From assembly GCF_042663585.1 (NCBI RefSeq), contig NZ_JBHTAN010000006.1, positions 1,674,001-1,738,000 of the forward strand: a stretch of DNA of 64,000 nucleotides, given 5' to 3'. A program made the position numbers and the translations under genes. Within the stretch, counting starts at the first letter, position 1, and every line of letters begins with the position of its first letter. This stretch comes from Natranaeroarchaeum sp042663585 (GTDB lineage Archaea; Halobacteriota; Halobacteria; Halobacteriales; Natronoarchaeaceae). The notes beneath the pieces were generated by a model. That model saw nothing but the letters and a program-made list of their open reading frames with translations, had not been told where the DNA came from and ran no database searches. Shown piece by piece: positions 17,330 through 25,169 of the stretch.

Positions 17330-18262
17330 ATGAAACCGCTGGAGCGATATCGGCCGCTGATCGACGACTTCGAGGCGTTTATCGACGCCTGCGAGCGCCC
17401 GTTGCCGTCGGCAGTTCGGGTCAACACGATCAAGACGACGCCCGAACAGGTGATGGCCGCGTTCGACGAGGCAGGGATCGGCTACGAACGGGCCGACTGG
17501 GCGGAGGGTATCTTCCGCCTGGAGACTACCTCGCCGGGAACCACGTGGCCCTCGGTCCACGGCTGGATCCACGGCCAGGAGGAGGTATCGTCCCTGCCCG
17601 CGATGGTACTCGACCCGCAACCCGGCGAGCGCGTCTGGGACGCCGCCGCCGCACCGGGAAGCAAGGCGACGCAACTCTCGGCACTGATGGAGGACCGCGG
17701 ACTCGTCGTGGCGAACGACAACAACCTGGGTCGGCTTTCGGCGCTCCGATTCAACGCCGAACGACTCGGGGTGACGAACATGGCCGTAACGAATCAGGAC
17801 GCCAGAAACTTCTCGCTGAAGCCCTTCGGCGAGGGGAGCGAGGACGACCGGCGCGTCGACGCGTTCGACCGCGCGCTCGTCGACGCACCCTGCTCCTGTG
17901 AGGGAACGATCCGGAAGAACCCGGATACCTTCGACGAGTGGTCGCTGGGCCACGTCAAAAGCGTCGCCGGCATCCAGCAGGGGATCCTCCGGCGCGCGAT
18001 TCAGGCGACGACCCCCGGCGGGCGGGTCGTCTACTCGACCTGTACGTTCGCGCCCGAGGAGAACGAGCGCGTCCTCGATCAGGTCCTCGACAAGGAGGAC
18101 TGTCGGATCGTCGAGCAGGACATCCCGCTGGAGTACGCCCCCGGTGTCACCGAGTTCGAGGGCGAGCAGTTCGATCCGGACGTCGCGAAGGCCGCCCGGA
18201 TCTACCCGCATCACAACGACACTGGCGGGTTCTTCTGTGCGACGCTGGAGGTGGGCCGATGA
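17330..18262 (+). CDS. RsmB/NOP family m5C RNA methyltransferase
   Basis: A 310-residue SAM-dependent RNA cytosine-5 methyltransferase. SAM-binding motif I is DAAAAPGSKATQLSALM (about 104-120), motif IV is the DAPCSCEG loop with the release Cys (about 184-191), and motif VI is YSTCTFAPEENE with the catalytic Cys (about 229-240). A final GGFFCATLE closes the Rossmann fold. The protein lacks the C-terminal RNA-binding extension of RsmF/NSUN enzymes; the gene immediately downstream, overlapping by 4 bp, may supply it in trans. tRNA or rRNA could be the target. Confidence 0.9.
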   Translation: MKPLERYRPLIDDFEAFIDACERPLPSAVRVNTIKTTPEQVMAAFDEAGIGYERADWAEGIFRLETTSPGTTWPSVHGWIHGQEEVSSLPAMVLDPQPGERVWDAAAAPGSKATQLSALMEDRGLVVANDNNLGRLSALRFNAERLGVTNMAVTNQDARNFSLKPFGEGSEDDRRVDAFDRALVDAPCSCEGTIRKNPDTFDEWSLGHVKSVAGIQQGILRRAIQATTPGGRVVYSTCTFAPEENERVLDQVLDKEDCRIVEQDIPLEYAPGVTEFEGEQFDPDVAKAARIYPHHNDTGGFFCATLEVGR

Positions 18263-18774
18263 GCGAGAACGTCGGCGACCGCTTCGACCGACTCCCGGCG
18301 ACGGCAGACGAACGGGAGGTCAAGGGACGGGCCACCCGCGAGGAGGTCATCGACTGGTGGCAGACTCGCTTTGACCTTCCAGCCGGGACCTTCGAGGCGT
18401 ACACCTTCTGGGAGAAAGGGGCCGGAAAGATCTGGATCTTTGCCGACGACATTCCGTCGCCCACCCGCATCGAAGGGCTCGGGATGACGTTTCTACGGAC
18501 CCGACAGGAACACTGGAAACCGACGACAGACGCCGCACAGCGGTTCGGACGCGCGGCGACCAAGAACGTCATCGAACTCTCGGAGGAGGCGGCACACGCG
18601 TTTCTCACCGGCGAGGATCAGGAACTCGACTGGGACGGTGACTGGGGATATCTGATCGCGGCCCACCAGGTCGCGGACGAACGCGAACCGCTCGGTGTGG
18701 GCCTGTACGTCCACGACGAGTTCCGCTCGATGATGCCGAAAGGCCGGCAGCGCGAACTCCAGAACAGTCGGTGA
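18259..18774 (+). CDS. DUF7122-like protein, possible RNA-binding partner of the methyltransferase
   Basis: A 171-residue soluble protein starting MSENVGDRFDRLPATADERE. The middle reads FWEKGAGKIWIFADDIPSPT and FLRTRQEHWKPTTDAAQRFG, and the pattern of a small beta-rich domain with a late G-V-G-L-Y strand resembles the PUA-like domain fused to the C-terminus of RsmF-type methyltransferases in other organisms. That resemblance is my inference. Its ATG overlaps the methyltransferase stop (ATGA), so stoichiometric coexpression is expected. The longer open frame upstream is a shadow of the methyltransferase. Confidence 0.75.
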   Translation: MSENVGDRFDRLPATADEREVKGRATREEVIDWWQTRFDLPAGTFEAYTFWEKGAGKIWIFADDIPSPTRIEGLGMTFLRTRQEHWKPTTDAAQRFGRAATKNVIELSEEAAHAFLTGEDQELDWDGDWGYLIAAHQVADEREPLGVGLYVHDEFRSMMPKGRQRELQNSR

Positions 18775-18789
18775 ATGCGAGGAGTCGGT

Positions 18790-19896
18790 TTATAATAGTT
18801 CGAGCAGTCGGTCGATCTCATCGCGCGTGTTGAACGCGTGGACGGACACCCGAATTGCCTCGGGATAGGGCAGGTCACGAACGCGGATGTCCTTTTCTGC
18901 CAGACGCTCGACGTCGTGTTCGGGGTCGTCTGTGGCGACCGTCACGAAGCCGGATTCGAACGCTCGGGGGCTCAGTAAGCGCTCGTCCGGCAGTCCCGTT
19001 TTGAGGCGGTCGGTGAGCGTCTCGATGCGTGACTCGATGGCGTCGACCCCTAACTCGTTGTGGAGCGCAATCGCCTCTTCGAGTCCGGCGTACAGCGCGG
19101 GACTCGTGGTCCCGACCTCGAAGCGCCCTGCGCCCGTGTGGTATTCGTAATCGTGAGCCGTTGCCTCGGTAACGCTCCGGTAGCCGATCGCTGAGGGGAG
19201 CATGTCGCGTTCCGCGCCGGAGCGGACGTAGAGAAAGCCGGCCCCGAAAGGACCGAGCAACCACTTGTGTGCGGCACCGACGACGAAGTCCGCACCCCAC
19301 CCCTCGACGTCGACCACGGTCTGGCCCGGCGACTGGACGGCGTCGACCAGCACTGCCGCACCGGCGTCGTGAGCGATGTCGACTATCTCTCCGACCGGCA
19401 GGCGGGTGCCGTGAGTCCACGTAATCGAACTGAGAACGAACAGCGTCGCGTCTTCTGCGGCGGTTTTGACCGCCTCGATATCCAGTCGGCCGGCCTCGGT
19501 TTCGAGCACTCTGACGTCGACACCGTGCCTGCGTTCGAGTTTCCGCCACGGCAGGATGCCCGACGGATGTTCGAGATCGGTCCGGACGACGACGTCGTCT
19601 TCGTCCCAGTCGAGCGCGCCCGCGACGCGGTTGATCCCGTCGGTCGTGCTCTGGGTGAGCGCTATCTCTTCGGGGGTCGCGCCAAGCAGGTCGGCGACGG
19701 CCGACTTCGTCGACTCGTGTCGCTCGCCCATCGGGCCGTACATCCCCTTCGAGACCGGCGTCTCGTACTCGTGGGATTCCAGTGCCGACTCGACGGCATC
19801 GACGACGCGGCGTGGGCTGGGCCCCCCCGCGCCAGTGTTGAAGTAGATGCCGCGTTCGAGAGCGGGGATGTCCGCCCGGAGTGTGTCGTAGTCCAT
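18790..19896 (-). CDS. Class V aminotransferase-fold PLP enzyme (cysteine desulfurase-like)
   Basis: A 368-residue fold-type I PLP enzyme. YFNTGAGGPSPRRV near 18-31, TQSTTDGINRVA near 81-92, the PLP-Asp region VLVDAVQSPGQT (about 181-192) and the Schiff-base Lys in VVGAAHKWLLGPFGAGFLYV (about 205-224) place it in the class V family with cysteine desulfurases and isopenicillin N epimerase. The catalytic Cys loop of cysteine desulfurases is not evident near the C-terminus, so a desulfurase role is doubtful. It ends 16 bp from the convergent DUF7122-like gene. Confidence 0.85.
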   Translation of the reverse strand: MDYDTLRADIPALERGIYFNTGAGGPSPRRVVDAVESALESHEYETPVSKGMYGPMGERHESTKSAVADLLGATPEEIALTQSTTDGINRVAGALDWDEDDVVVRTDLEHPSGILPWRKLERRHGVDVRVLETEAGRLDIEAVKTAAEDATLFVLSSITWTHGTRLPVGEIVDIAHDAGAAVLVDAVQSPGQTVVDVEGWGADFVVGAAHKWLLGPFGAGFLYVRSGAERDMLPSAIGYRSVTEATAHDYEYHTGAGRFEVGTTSPALYAGLEEAIALHNELGVDAIESRIETLTDRLKTGLPDERLLSPRAFESGFVTVATDDPEHDVERLAEKDIRVRDLPYPEAIRVSVHAFNTRDEIDRLLELL

Positions 19897-19977
19897 GGTC
19901 CGATAATTCGGGGCCGCCGTCTAATGGTTACCGCTCGGATCTCTCCGACCGTCCGAATCCGTATCGAGCGGGCCGGT

Positions 19978-21042
19978 CTAATCGTCCGCCTGCACTTCGA
20001 CTGGCTGGGGGTCGGCCTCTGCGACGGCTTCGCTCTCGAGCCATGTTTCGGCGTCCAGCGCGGCCATACTTCCGGTCCCTGCCGCCGTGATCGCCTGCCG
20101 GTACTCGGGGTCCATCACGTCGCCCGCGCCGAAGACGCCCTCGACGCCGGTGTCGGTAGTCATCCCGCCCGTCGTCTCGACGTAGCCGTCCGCATCGAGG
20201 TCGACCGGCGTATCCGCGAGGAAGTCGGTGTTCGGGACGTGACCGACGCCGTAGAAGATGCCGCCGACGTCTACGCGCTCGGCCTGGACGTCCCCGAGCG
20301 CGTGCAGGGGTTCCCCAGCGGCGGCGCGTTCGCGGACGCCGTCGCCGAGTTTCTCCGTGGGGTGACCGTCGGGGTGGCTCACGAGCGTCGCCGCCGTGAC
20401 ACCATCGTCCTGCGAGCCATGGATCGCCAGTAGTTCGGCGTTCCAGCGGAACTCGATCTTCTCGTTCTCACGGGCGCGCTGGGCCATGATGTCGGAGGCA
20501 CGTAGCTCCCCGCGCCGGTGGACGACGGTGACGGTGTCGGCGAACTTCGCGAGGAAGAGCGCCTCCTCCATCGCGCTGTCGCCCCCACCGATCACGAGCA
20601 CGTCGTCGCCCCGGTGGAAGGCACCGTCACAGGTCGCACACGTCGAGAGGCCGTAGCCCATCAGTTCGTCCTCGTTTTCGGCACCGACCCAGCGGGCGCT
20701 CGCACCGGTCGCGACGACCAGCGAGCGCGTTCGGAGCACGTCGCCGTTCGAGAGTCCCAGTTCGATCGGTCGGTCCTCGACACTGGCGGTCTCGACGGTG
20801 CCGTGCTCGAACTCCGCGCCGAAGCGCTCGGCCTGCTCTTTGCCGTTCTGGATCAGTTCCATCCCGCCGACGCCCTCGGGGAAGCCGAGATAGTTCTCGA
20901 CGTCAGTCGTGAGCGTCAGTTGGCCGCCCGGCTCTGGCCCTTCCAGGACGAGCGGATCGAGGTCGGCACGAGCGGTGTACACCGCCGCCGAGAGTCCGGC
21001 GACACCTGAGCCGACGATAACGACGTCCTGAACCTCGCTCAT
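19978..21042 (-). CDS. trxB: Thioredoxin reductase
   Basis: A 354-residue FAD/NAD(P)H disulfide reductase. The FAD-binding GSGVAGLSAAVYTAR lies at about 11-25, the redox-active CATC in the central NADPH domain (about 134-137), the second dinucleotide motif VIGGGDSAMEEALFLA at about 149-164 and the C-terminal FGAGDVMDPEYRQAITAAGTG at about 312-332. The C-terminal tail is about 20 residues longer than the standard enzyme and acidic. Its ATG overlaps the thioredoxin stop, so trxA and trxB form an operon read from the promoter near 21430. Confidence 0.92.
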   Translation of the reverse strand: MSEVQDVVIVGSGVAGLSAAVYTARADLDPLVLEGPEPGGQLTLTTDVENYLGFPEGVGGMELIQNGKEQAERFGAEFEHGTVETASVEDRPIELGLSNGDVLRTRSLVVATGASARWVGAENEDELMGYGLSTCATCDGAFHRGDDVLVIGGGDSAMEEALFLAKFADTVTVVHRRGELRASDIMAQRARENEKIEFRWNAELLAIHGSQDDGVTAATLVSHPDGHPTEKLGDGVRERAAAGEPLHALGDVQAERVDVGGIFYGVGHVPNTDFLADTPVDLDADGYVETTGGMTTDTGVEGVFGAGDVMDPEYRQAITAAGTGSMAALDAETWLESEAVAEADPQPVEVQADD

Positions 21043-21401
21043 TCGTCGGTGTAGCCTTCGACCAGATCGAAGAGTCGTTCTTCGGGGATCATTCCGACCT
21101 GCTGGTCGACCTGCTCACCGTCTGCGAACAGCACCGACGTCGGAACGCCGCGGACGCCGTAGGCGCTGGCTAGCTGCTGCCGGGCGTCGACGTCTACCTT
21201 CGCGACCGTCGCGTCGGATTCTGCAGCGAGTTTCTTGATCGACGGCTCCATCATCTGACAGGGGCCACACCAGTCCGCGTAGAAGTCGACGAGAACGACG
21301 TCCTGCTCCGCAACGAGCTCGTCGAGGTGGCTCGTTCCCTCGATCTGAACCGGCTCACTCGGTGACGCAGTATCCGTTTCACTTCGTGTGTCTGTTGTCA
21401 T
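21039..21401 (-). CDS. trxA: Thioredoxin
   Basis: A 120-residue thioredoxin with the active site DWCGPCQMM (WCGPC about 46-50), the VDVDARQQLASAYGVRGVPT segment and the cis-Pro in GVPTSV. An N-terminal extension of about 20 residues, TDTRSETDTASPSE, is typical of haloarchaeal forms. The ATG at 21401 is preferred to a TTG two codons earlier. It is the first gene of the trxA-trxB operon; the upstream region carries a TATA-like box 28 bp away and a sequence block shared with the oxsR-like promoter. Confidence 0.93.
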   Translation of the reverse strand: MTTDTRSETDTASPSEPVQIEGTSHLDELVAEQDVVLVDFYADWCGPCQMMEPSIKKLAAESDATVAKVDVDARQQLASAYGVRGVPTSVLFADGEQVDQQVGMIPEERLFDLVEGYTDE

Positions 21402-21424
21402 CAACAATATGTACGGGTCACCGG

Positions 21425-21454
21425 GACATAAGTGTTTTGCAAATCTTGTACAAT
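21425..21454 (-). promoter_or_regulatory. trxA promoter with shared ATTGTACAA block
   Basis: Read on the minus strand, ATTGTACAA, 13 intervening bases containing TTTGCAAAAC, then CTTATGTC. The CTTATGTC is at leaderless TATA distance from the ATG at 21401. The same order and nearly the same bases occur at 23164-23192 upstream of the TrmB-type regulator, so a common factor probably binds both. Confidence 0.6.
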
Positions 21455-21498
21455 ACTATAAGCGCCGGCGTGTGAAAAGATACCAGTGTACAGGCGAC

Positions 21499-22731
21499 TC
21501 ACTCGGTAGAGGCGTACGCCGCGGGCAGACGGCGATACGTCTCGGCCATCGTGGAGAGCGCCTCGACTGTCGTGTACTCGTCACAGCCGTGGACGGAGTC
21601 GGTTCCGACGCCGAACTCGACGGTCGGGATGCCAGCCTCACGGAACTGTTTCGCGTCGCCGCCGCCCGTCGCGCTCCGCCGATAGACCCGCCTGCCGAGC
21701 ACTGTTTCGGCGACGTCTCCGACTGCCCCGACCAGCGGGGTGTCGGGTGCCTCGTAGCTTCCGACGCTCCAGGAGACGTCCGCAATCTGTACTCCCTCGT
21801 GGTCGCCGATCCAGTCCCGAATCTCGTCGAGGACGGTGGACGTCTCGACGCCCGCGGTAAGCCGTACGTCTAACTGTGCGCTCGCCGCACGCGGCACGCT
21901 GTTGACGTTCTCCCCGCCATCGATCGTCCCGAGATTCACGGTCGGATGCTCGAACAGGCGCTGCGCGGTCTGTCGCCCCATCGATTCAGCGTAATACTCG
22001 ATCGATTCGGCGACGATCGGTTCGACGCCGGACGGGAGATCGAACTCGCGCTCCGAGAGTCCCCCTCGAACCGACTCGATCGCACCCCAGAGTCGGTCGA
22101 TAGCGTTCTCGCCGAGCATCGGGCGAGAGCCGTGGGCCGCTTCGCCGACCGCTTCGAGCGTGAGCCAGATGCTCCCGCGGTCGGCCACCGTGATCGACGG
22201 GACGCCGCCCGTAGCTGTCGGTTCGCCGATCACGCAGGCGTCCGCGTCTAGCCGATCGGCGTCGAGAAGAGCGGTTACGCCCGCGTCGCCTGCGACTTCC
22301 TCGTCACTGACGAACGCGAACGAAAGCGTCACCGGTGGCGGCGTCTCGGCGGTAGCATAGTGGCGTGCGACGGCGATCATCGCTCCGACGGATCCCTTCA
22401 TATCGGTCGTCCCGCGGCCGTAAAGCCGGTCGTCCACACGTTCGCCGTGGGGGTCGAACGACCAGCCGTCCGGATCGTACGGCACCGTGTCGAGATGACC
22501 GCTGTACAGAAGCGTCGTCTCGCTCTGACCGGGTATCGTTGCGAGAAGGTTCGGTTTCCGGTCGTCGACTGCGAACCGCTCGGTCCGAATGCCGGCATCG
22601 GTGAACTCAGTCTCGATCCACTCGACGATGTCACGAGTGTTTCCCGGCGGATTGGTGGTGTCGTGGGCGACGAGTTCGAGCGTCGTCGCTACGAGTTCTG
22701 TTCGTGGGACCGATTCGGACGTGCCGGTCAC
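21499..22731 (-). CDS. M20 family metallopeptidase (ArgE/DapE-like)
   Basis: A 410-residue zinc amidohydrolase of the M20 family. Metal ligands are visible in LLYSGHLDTVPYD (about 75-87), GRGTTDMKG (about 109-117), SDEEVAGDAG (about 146-155) and the C-terminal VHGCDE; dimerisation-domain residues include EAAHGSRP. It could be a deacetylase in arginine or lysine synthesis, or a general peptidase, and there are no amino-acid biosynthesis genes beside it. Its ATG overlaps the stop of the TrmB-type regulator by 4 bp, so it is cotranscribed with a redox regulator, an odd pairing for a biosynthetic enzyme. Confidence 0.88.
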   Translation of the reverse strand: MTGTSESVPRTELVATTLELVAHDTTNPPGNTRDIVEWIETEFTDAGIRTERFAVDDRKPNLLATIPGQSETTLLYSGHLDTVPYDPDGWSFDPHGERVDDRLYGRGTTDMKGSVGAMIAVARHYATAETPPPVTLSFAFVSDEEVAGDAGVTALLDADRLDADACVIGEPTATGGVPSITVADRGSIWLTLEAVGEAAHGSRPMLGENAIDRLWGAIESVRGGLSEREFDLPSGVEPIVAESIEYYAESMGRQTAQRLFEHPTVNLGTIDGGENVNSVPRAASAQLDVRLTAGVETSTVLDEIRDWIGDHEGVQIADVSWSVGSYEAPDTPLVGAVGDVAETVLGRRVYRRSATGGGDAKQFREAGIPTVEFGVGTDSVHGCDEYTTVEALSTMAETYRRLPAAYASTE

Positions 22732-23141
22732 GACGTGCTTTCGCTCGTCACAACCGGCTCATCGGCGGCGTGTTCGTACTTGTCCTCGAACTCCTGGATG
22801 AGCTGGCCCATCTTCGCGTACCAGTCGTTGAGCATCCGTTGCATGTTGTCAGCGATCTTCTCGGGATCGGTGGGGTAGTAGACGTGGTAGTAGCCACCGT
22901 CGTCGTAGTTTACTTGCTCTTTCTGGATGAAACCGCTCTTGAGTAGCCGCTGGATCGAGCGGTACGCCGTCGAGCGCTCGCGGTCGACGCGCTCGCCGAT
23001 CTCGTCGATCGTCAGCGGTTCCTCGCTCTCTACTAGCTCTCTGTAACAGTCCTTGTCGAGCTGCTTGAGCCCGTGAATGCACTCTAGCAGGCCCTCACAC
23101 GCCATATCCTGCTGAAGCTGTTCCGCCATCGAGTTAGGCAT
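22728..23141 (-). CDS. oxsR: TrmB-family regulator, OxsR-like thiol sensor
   Basis: A 137-residue winged-helix protein. DNA-binding part: TIDEIGERVDRERSTAYRSI (about 41-60) and QRLLKSGFIQKEQ; the C-terminal part is an amphipathic helix region (MLNDWYAKMGQLIQEFEDKY). It matches my memory of OxsR of Haloferax volcanii, a TrmB-type regulator that senses hypochlorite stress through a Cys near residue 24. Cys15 here becomes Cys24 if the upstream in-frame ATG at 23168 is used. The ATG at 23141 is preferred because the TATA-like CTTATGT overlaps the upstream ATG and is 27 bp away. It is first in an operon with the M20 gene. Confidence 0.75.
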   Translation of the reverse strand: MPNSMAEQLQQDMACEGLLECIHGLKQLDKDCYRELVESEEPLTIDEIGERVDRERSTAYRSIQRLLKSGFIQKEQVNYDDGGYYHVYYPTDPEKIADNMQRMLNDWYAKMGQLIQEFEDKYEHAADEPVVTSESTS

Positions 23142-23163
23142 ATCAGTAGGATGGGACCGGACG

Positions 23164-23192
23164 GACATAAGGTTTTGTGAATATTGTACAAT
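23164..23192 (-). promoter_or_regulatory. oxsR promoter with shared ATTGTACAA block
   Basis: On the minus strand ATTGTACAA, 12 bases containing TTCACAAAAC, then CTTATGTC. The block is almost identical to the trxA promoter element at 21425-21454. TTGTACAA is itself a perfect 8-bp palindrome. Presence in front of the regulator's own gene suggests autoregulation. Confidence 0.6.
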
Positions 23193-23215
23193 CCCAATGA
23201 GCGACCCTGAACCGC

Positions 23216-25069
23216 TCAGTCGTGGGGGTGGAACCGCTTGACTGCACGGTCGACCGCATCCGTCTGACCGAGGAACGTGATCAGATCACCCTTGGCGAGT
23301 TCGTGATCGCCCGTCGGAACCTCCGTCTTTCCGTTCGCGTGGGTCAGGAGGCCGACGATACAGCCCTCCGGGATCTGCGCGTTGAGTTCCGCGATGGTCT
23401 TCCCGACCAGATCCTGGGCCGTGACCTCGATCTCCTGAACGTCGCCGGTCCGGCCGAGTTCGTTCATCCAGCCCGACAACGACGGTCGTTCGAGCACGTT
23501 TTCGAGCGACCAGGCCGTCGCCATCGAGAGGTCGATTGCCCGGACGCCGAGCGACTCGAAGGCGTCGACGTTGTCCGGCTGGTTGACCCTCGAGGCGACT
23601 TTTTCGACGTCAAACGTCGTCTTCGCAAGCTGACACGCGAGGAGGTTGACGTCGTCGTCGGGCGTCGTCGCGACGACCGTCTTCGCGCGGTTGGCGTCCG
23701 CTTTCCGGAGGACCGCCGAATCGGTGCCGTCGCCCTCGATAGTCCGGAAGCCTCTCTCGCGTGATCGCTCGGCAGCGTCGGGATCGTTGTCGATAACCAG
23801 TACGTTCTCTCCGTCCTGTTCGAGTCGTTCTGCGAGGGACAGGCCGACCCGTCCCGCGCCGATGATGATGGTGCGCATTGGTGATACGTCGAGGTAGTCC
23901 GCGATCTGTCGTGCTGGCCCGGCCTGCAGGATCACCGTCGCGAAGATGATCAGGAAGACTGTACCTGCCAGCAACTGGGCCGCCTCTCCCTGGCCGAGTA
24001 CTTCTAGTTCGAGGGCAAACAGCGTCGCAACGCTTGCCGGGATGATGCCACGCGGCCCGACCGCGCTCAGGAACATTCGCTCGTTGCGCGTGAACCGCTC
24101 GTTCGTCGTCGATAGGTAGATCACCGCGGGCCGCAACACCACCGTGATCGCCACGACGATGGCGATGCCCGCCACCCCTAGCGCGAGTATGTCGCCGAAG
24201 TCGATCAGGGCGGCCAGTGCCACGAACACGAACGAGAGTACGACGACCGAGAGATCGTCGAGGAAGTCGATGACCTCCTCGTGGTGGGGGAGATCGACGT
24301 TGCCGAGGATGAACCCCGCCATCGCCGCAGCGGCGATTCCGGTCTCCTTGGCGACGACCTCGGCAGCGCCGTACGAGACGATGATTCCGGCGAGTACGAT
24401 CAGCCTGGCGTGCAACGCGGCCGTATCCGGGCCGATATCACTCCGGGTGAGCAACACCCAGATCGCGCCTGCAACGAGCGCGCCACTCGTAAAGCCGACC
24501 AGGAGGCGTAGCCCGAAGTCGTAAAGGAAGAAGGACAGGCTACCGTCGCCAAGTACGAGCACCTCGAAGACGACGACAGCCAGGATTGCGGCCGTGACGT
24601 CGTTGATAACACCCTCCCCTTCGAGGAGCGCACCGACGTGGCCACGAACGGTGACGACGTTGAGAATCGGGCCGATCACCGTGGGGCCGGTGGCGATCAG
24701 CAGGGCACCGACGAGCAGGCCGACCTCGATGCTGGTGTCGAGAAACACGATGACGGCCGCGGCAGTGCCGAACCACGTGATCGCCGCACCGATAGTAATC
24801 AATCGCAACAGCGCATCCGGCGCTTCCCGGATTTTGTCCAGATGTAGATGATACCCTCCCTCAAAGAGGATAATCCCGACGCTAACACCGACCATCGTGG
24901 TGAGGCCGCCGCCGAACGTCTCGCGTGAGACGATCCCGAGGAATTCGGGGCCGATCAGGACGCCAGCCACGATCAGAAACAGGACACTTGGAAGTCGAAA
25001 GTGGTCTCCAAGCACACGGGACGCAACCCCAAGAGCGAGGACGAGAGCGACCACTGGGACGAGACTCAT
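23216..25069 (-). CDS. CPA-type cation:proton antiporter fused to TrkA-N/TrkA-C domains
   Basis: A 617-residue protein. Residues about 1-390 form some 12 membrane segments of a Na+(K+)/H+ exchanger (LLIATGPTVIGPILNVV, EGEGVINDVTAAILAVVVFE with the ion-binding acidic residues, GPRGIIPASVATLFALE). Residues about 395-510 are a TrkA-N Rossmann domain (IIIGAGRVGLSLAERL, VIDNDPDAAER, DDDVNLLACQLAK) that would bind NAD(H) or nucleotide. Residues about 540-617 are a TrkA-C (RCK-C) domain. It probably exports Na+ or K+ with gating by redox or nucleotide state. It is single, on the minus strand, with 139 bp before the convergent-side neighbours. Confidence 0.9.
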   Translation of the reverse strand: MSLVPVVALVLALGVASRVLGDHFRLPSVLFLIVAGVLIGPEFLGIVSRETFGGGLTTMVGVSVGIILFEGGYHLHLDKIREAPDALLRLITIGAAITWFGTAAAVIVFLDTSIEVGLLVGALLIATGPTVIGPILNVVTVRGHVGALLEGEGVINDVTAAILAVVVFEVLVLGDGSLSFFLYDFGLRLLVGFTSGALVAGAIWVLLTRSDIGPDTAALHARLIVLAGIIVSYGAAEVVAKETGIAAAAMAGFILGNVDLPHHEEVIDFLDDLSVVVLSFVFVALAALIDFGDILALGVAGIAIVVAITVVLRPAVIYLSTTNERFTRNERMFLSAVGPRGIIPASVATLFALELEVLGQGEAAQLLAGTVFLIIFATVILQAGPARQIADYLDVSPMRTIIIGAGRVGLSLAERLEQDGENVLVIDNDPDAAERSRERGFRTIEGDGTDSAVLRKADANRAKTVVATTPDDDVNLLACQLAKTTFDVEKVASRVNQPDNVDAFESLGVRAIDLSMATAWSLENVLERPSLSGWMNELGRTGDVQEIEVTAQDLVGKTIAELNAQIPEGCIVGLLTHANGKTEVPTGDHELAKGDLITFLGQTDAVDRAVKRFHPHD

Positions 25070-25169
25070 CGTCGTTCACCCGAGCAAACGGCTATCGACA
25101 GTCGCAGCGCGTCCGGGTTTCGAGGGAGCGGAGCCCACATCGCTAATGTGTCTGGGTAATCCAAGCCTA

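Noticed and set aside
17231..18214. N-terminal 328 codons of the long frame upstream of the PAC2 gene
   Set aside because: They lie opposite the RNA methyltransferase and do not resemble PAC2; a TATA-like element and the family start support 17215.
18790..19896. Cysteine desulfurase (SufS/IscS) assignment
   Set aside because: The fold and PLP Lys fit, but the catalytic Cys loop was not found and no Suf/Isc genes are adjacent.
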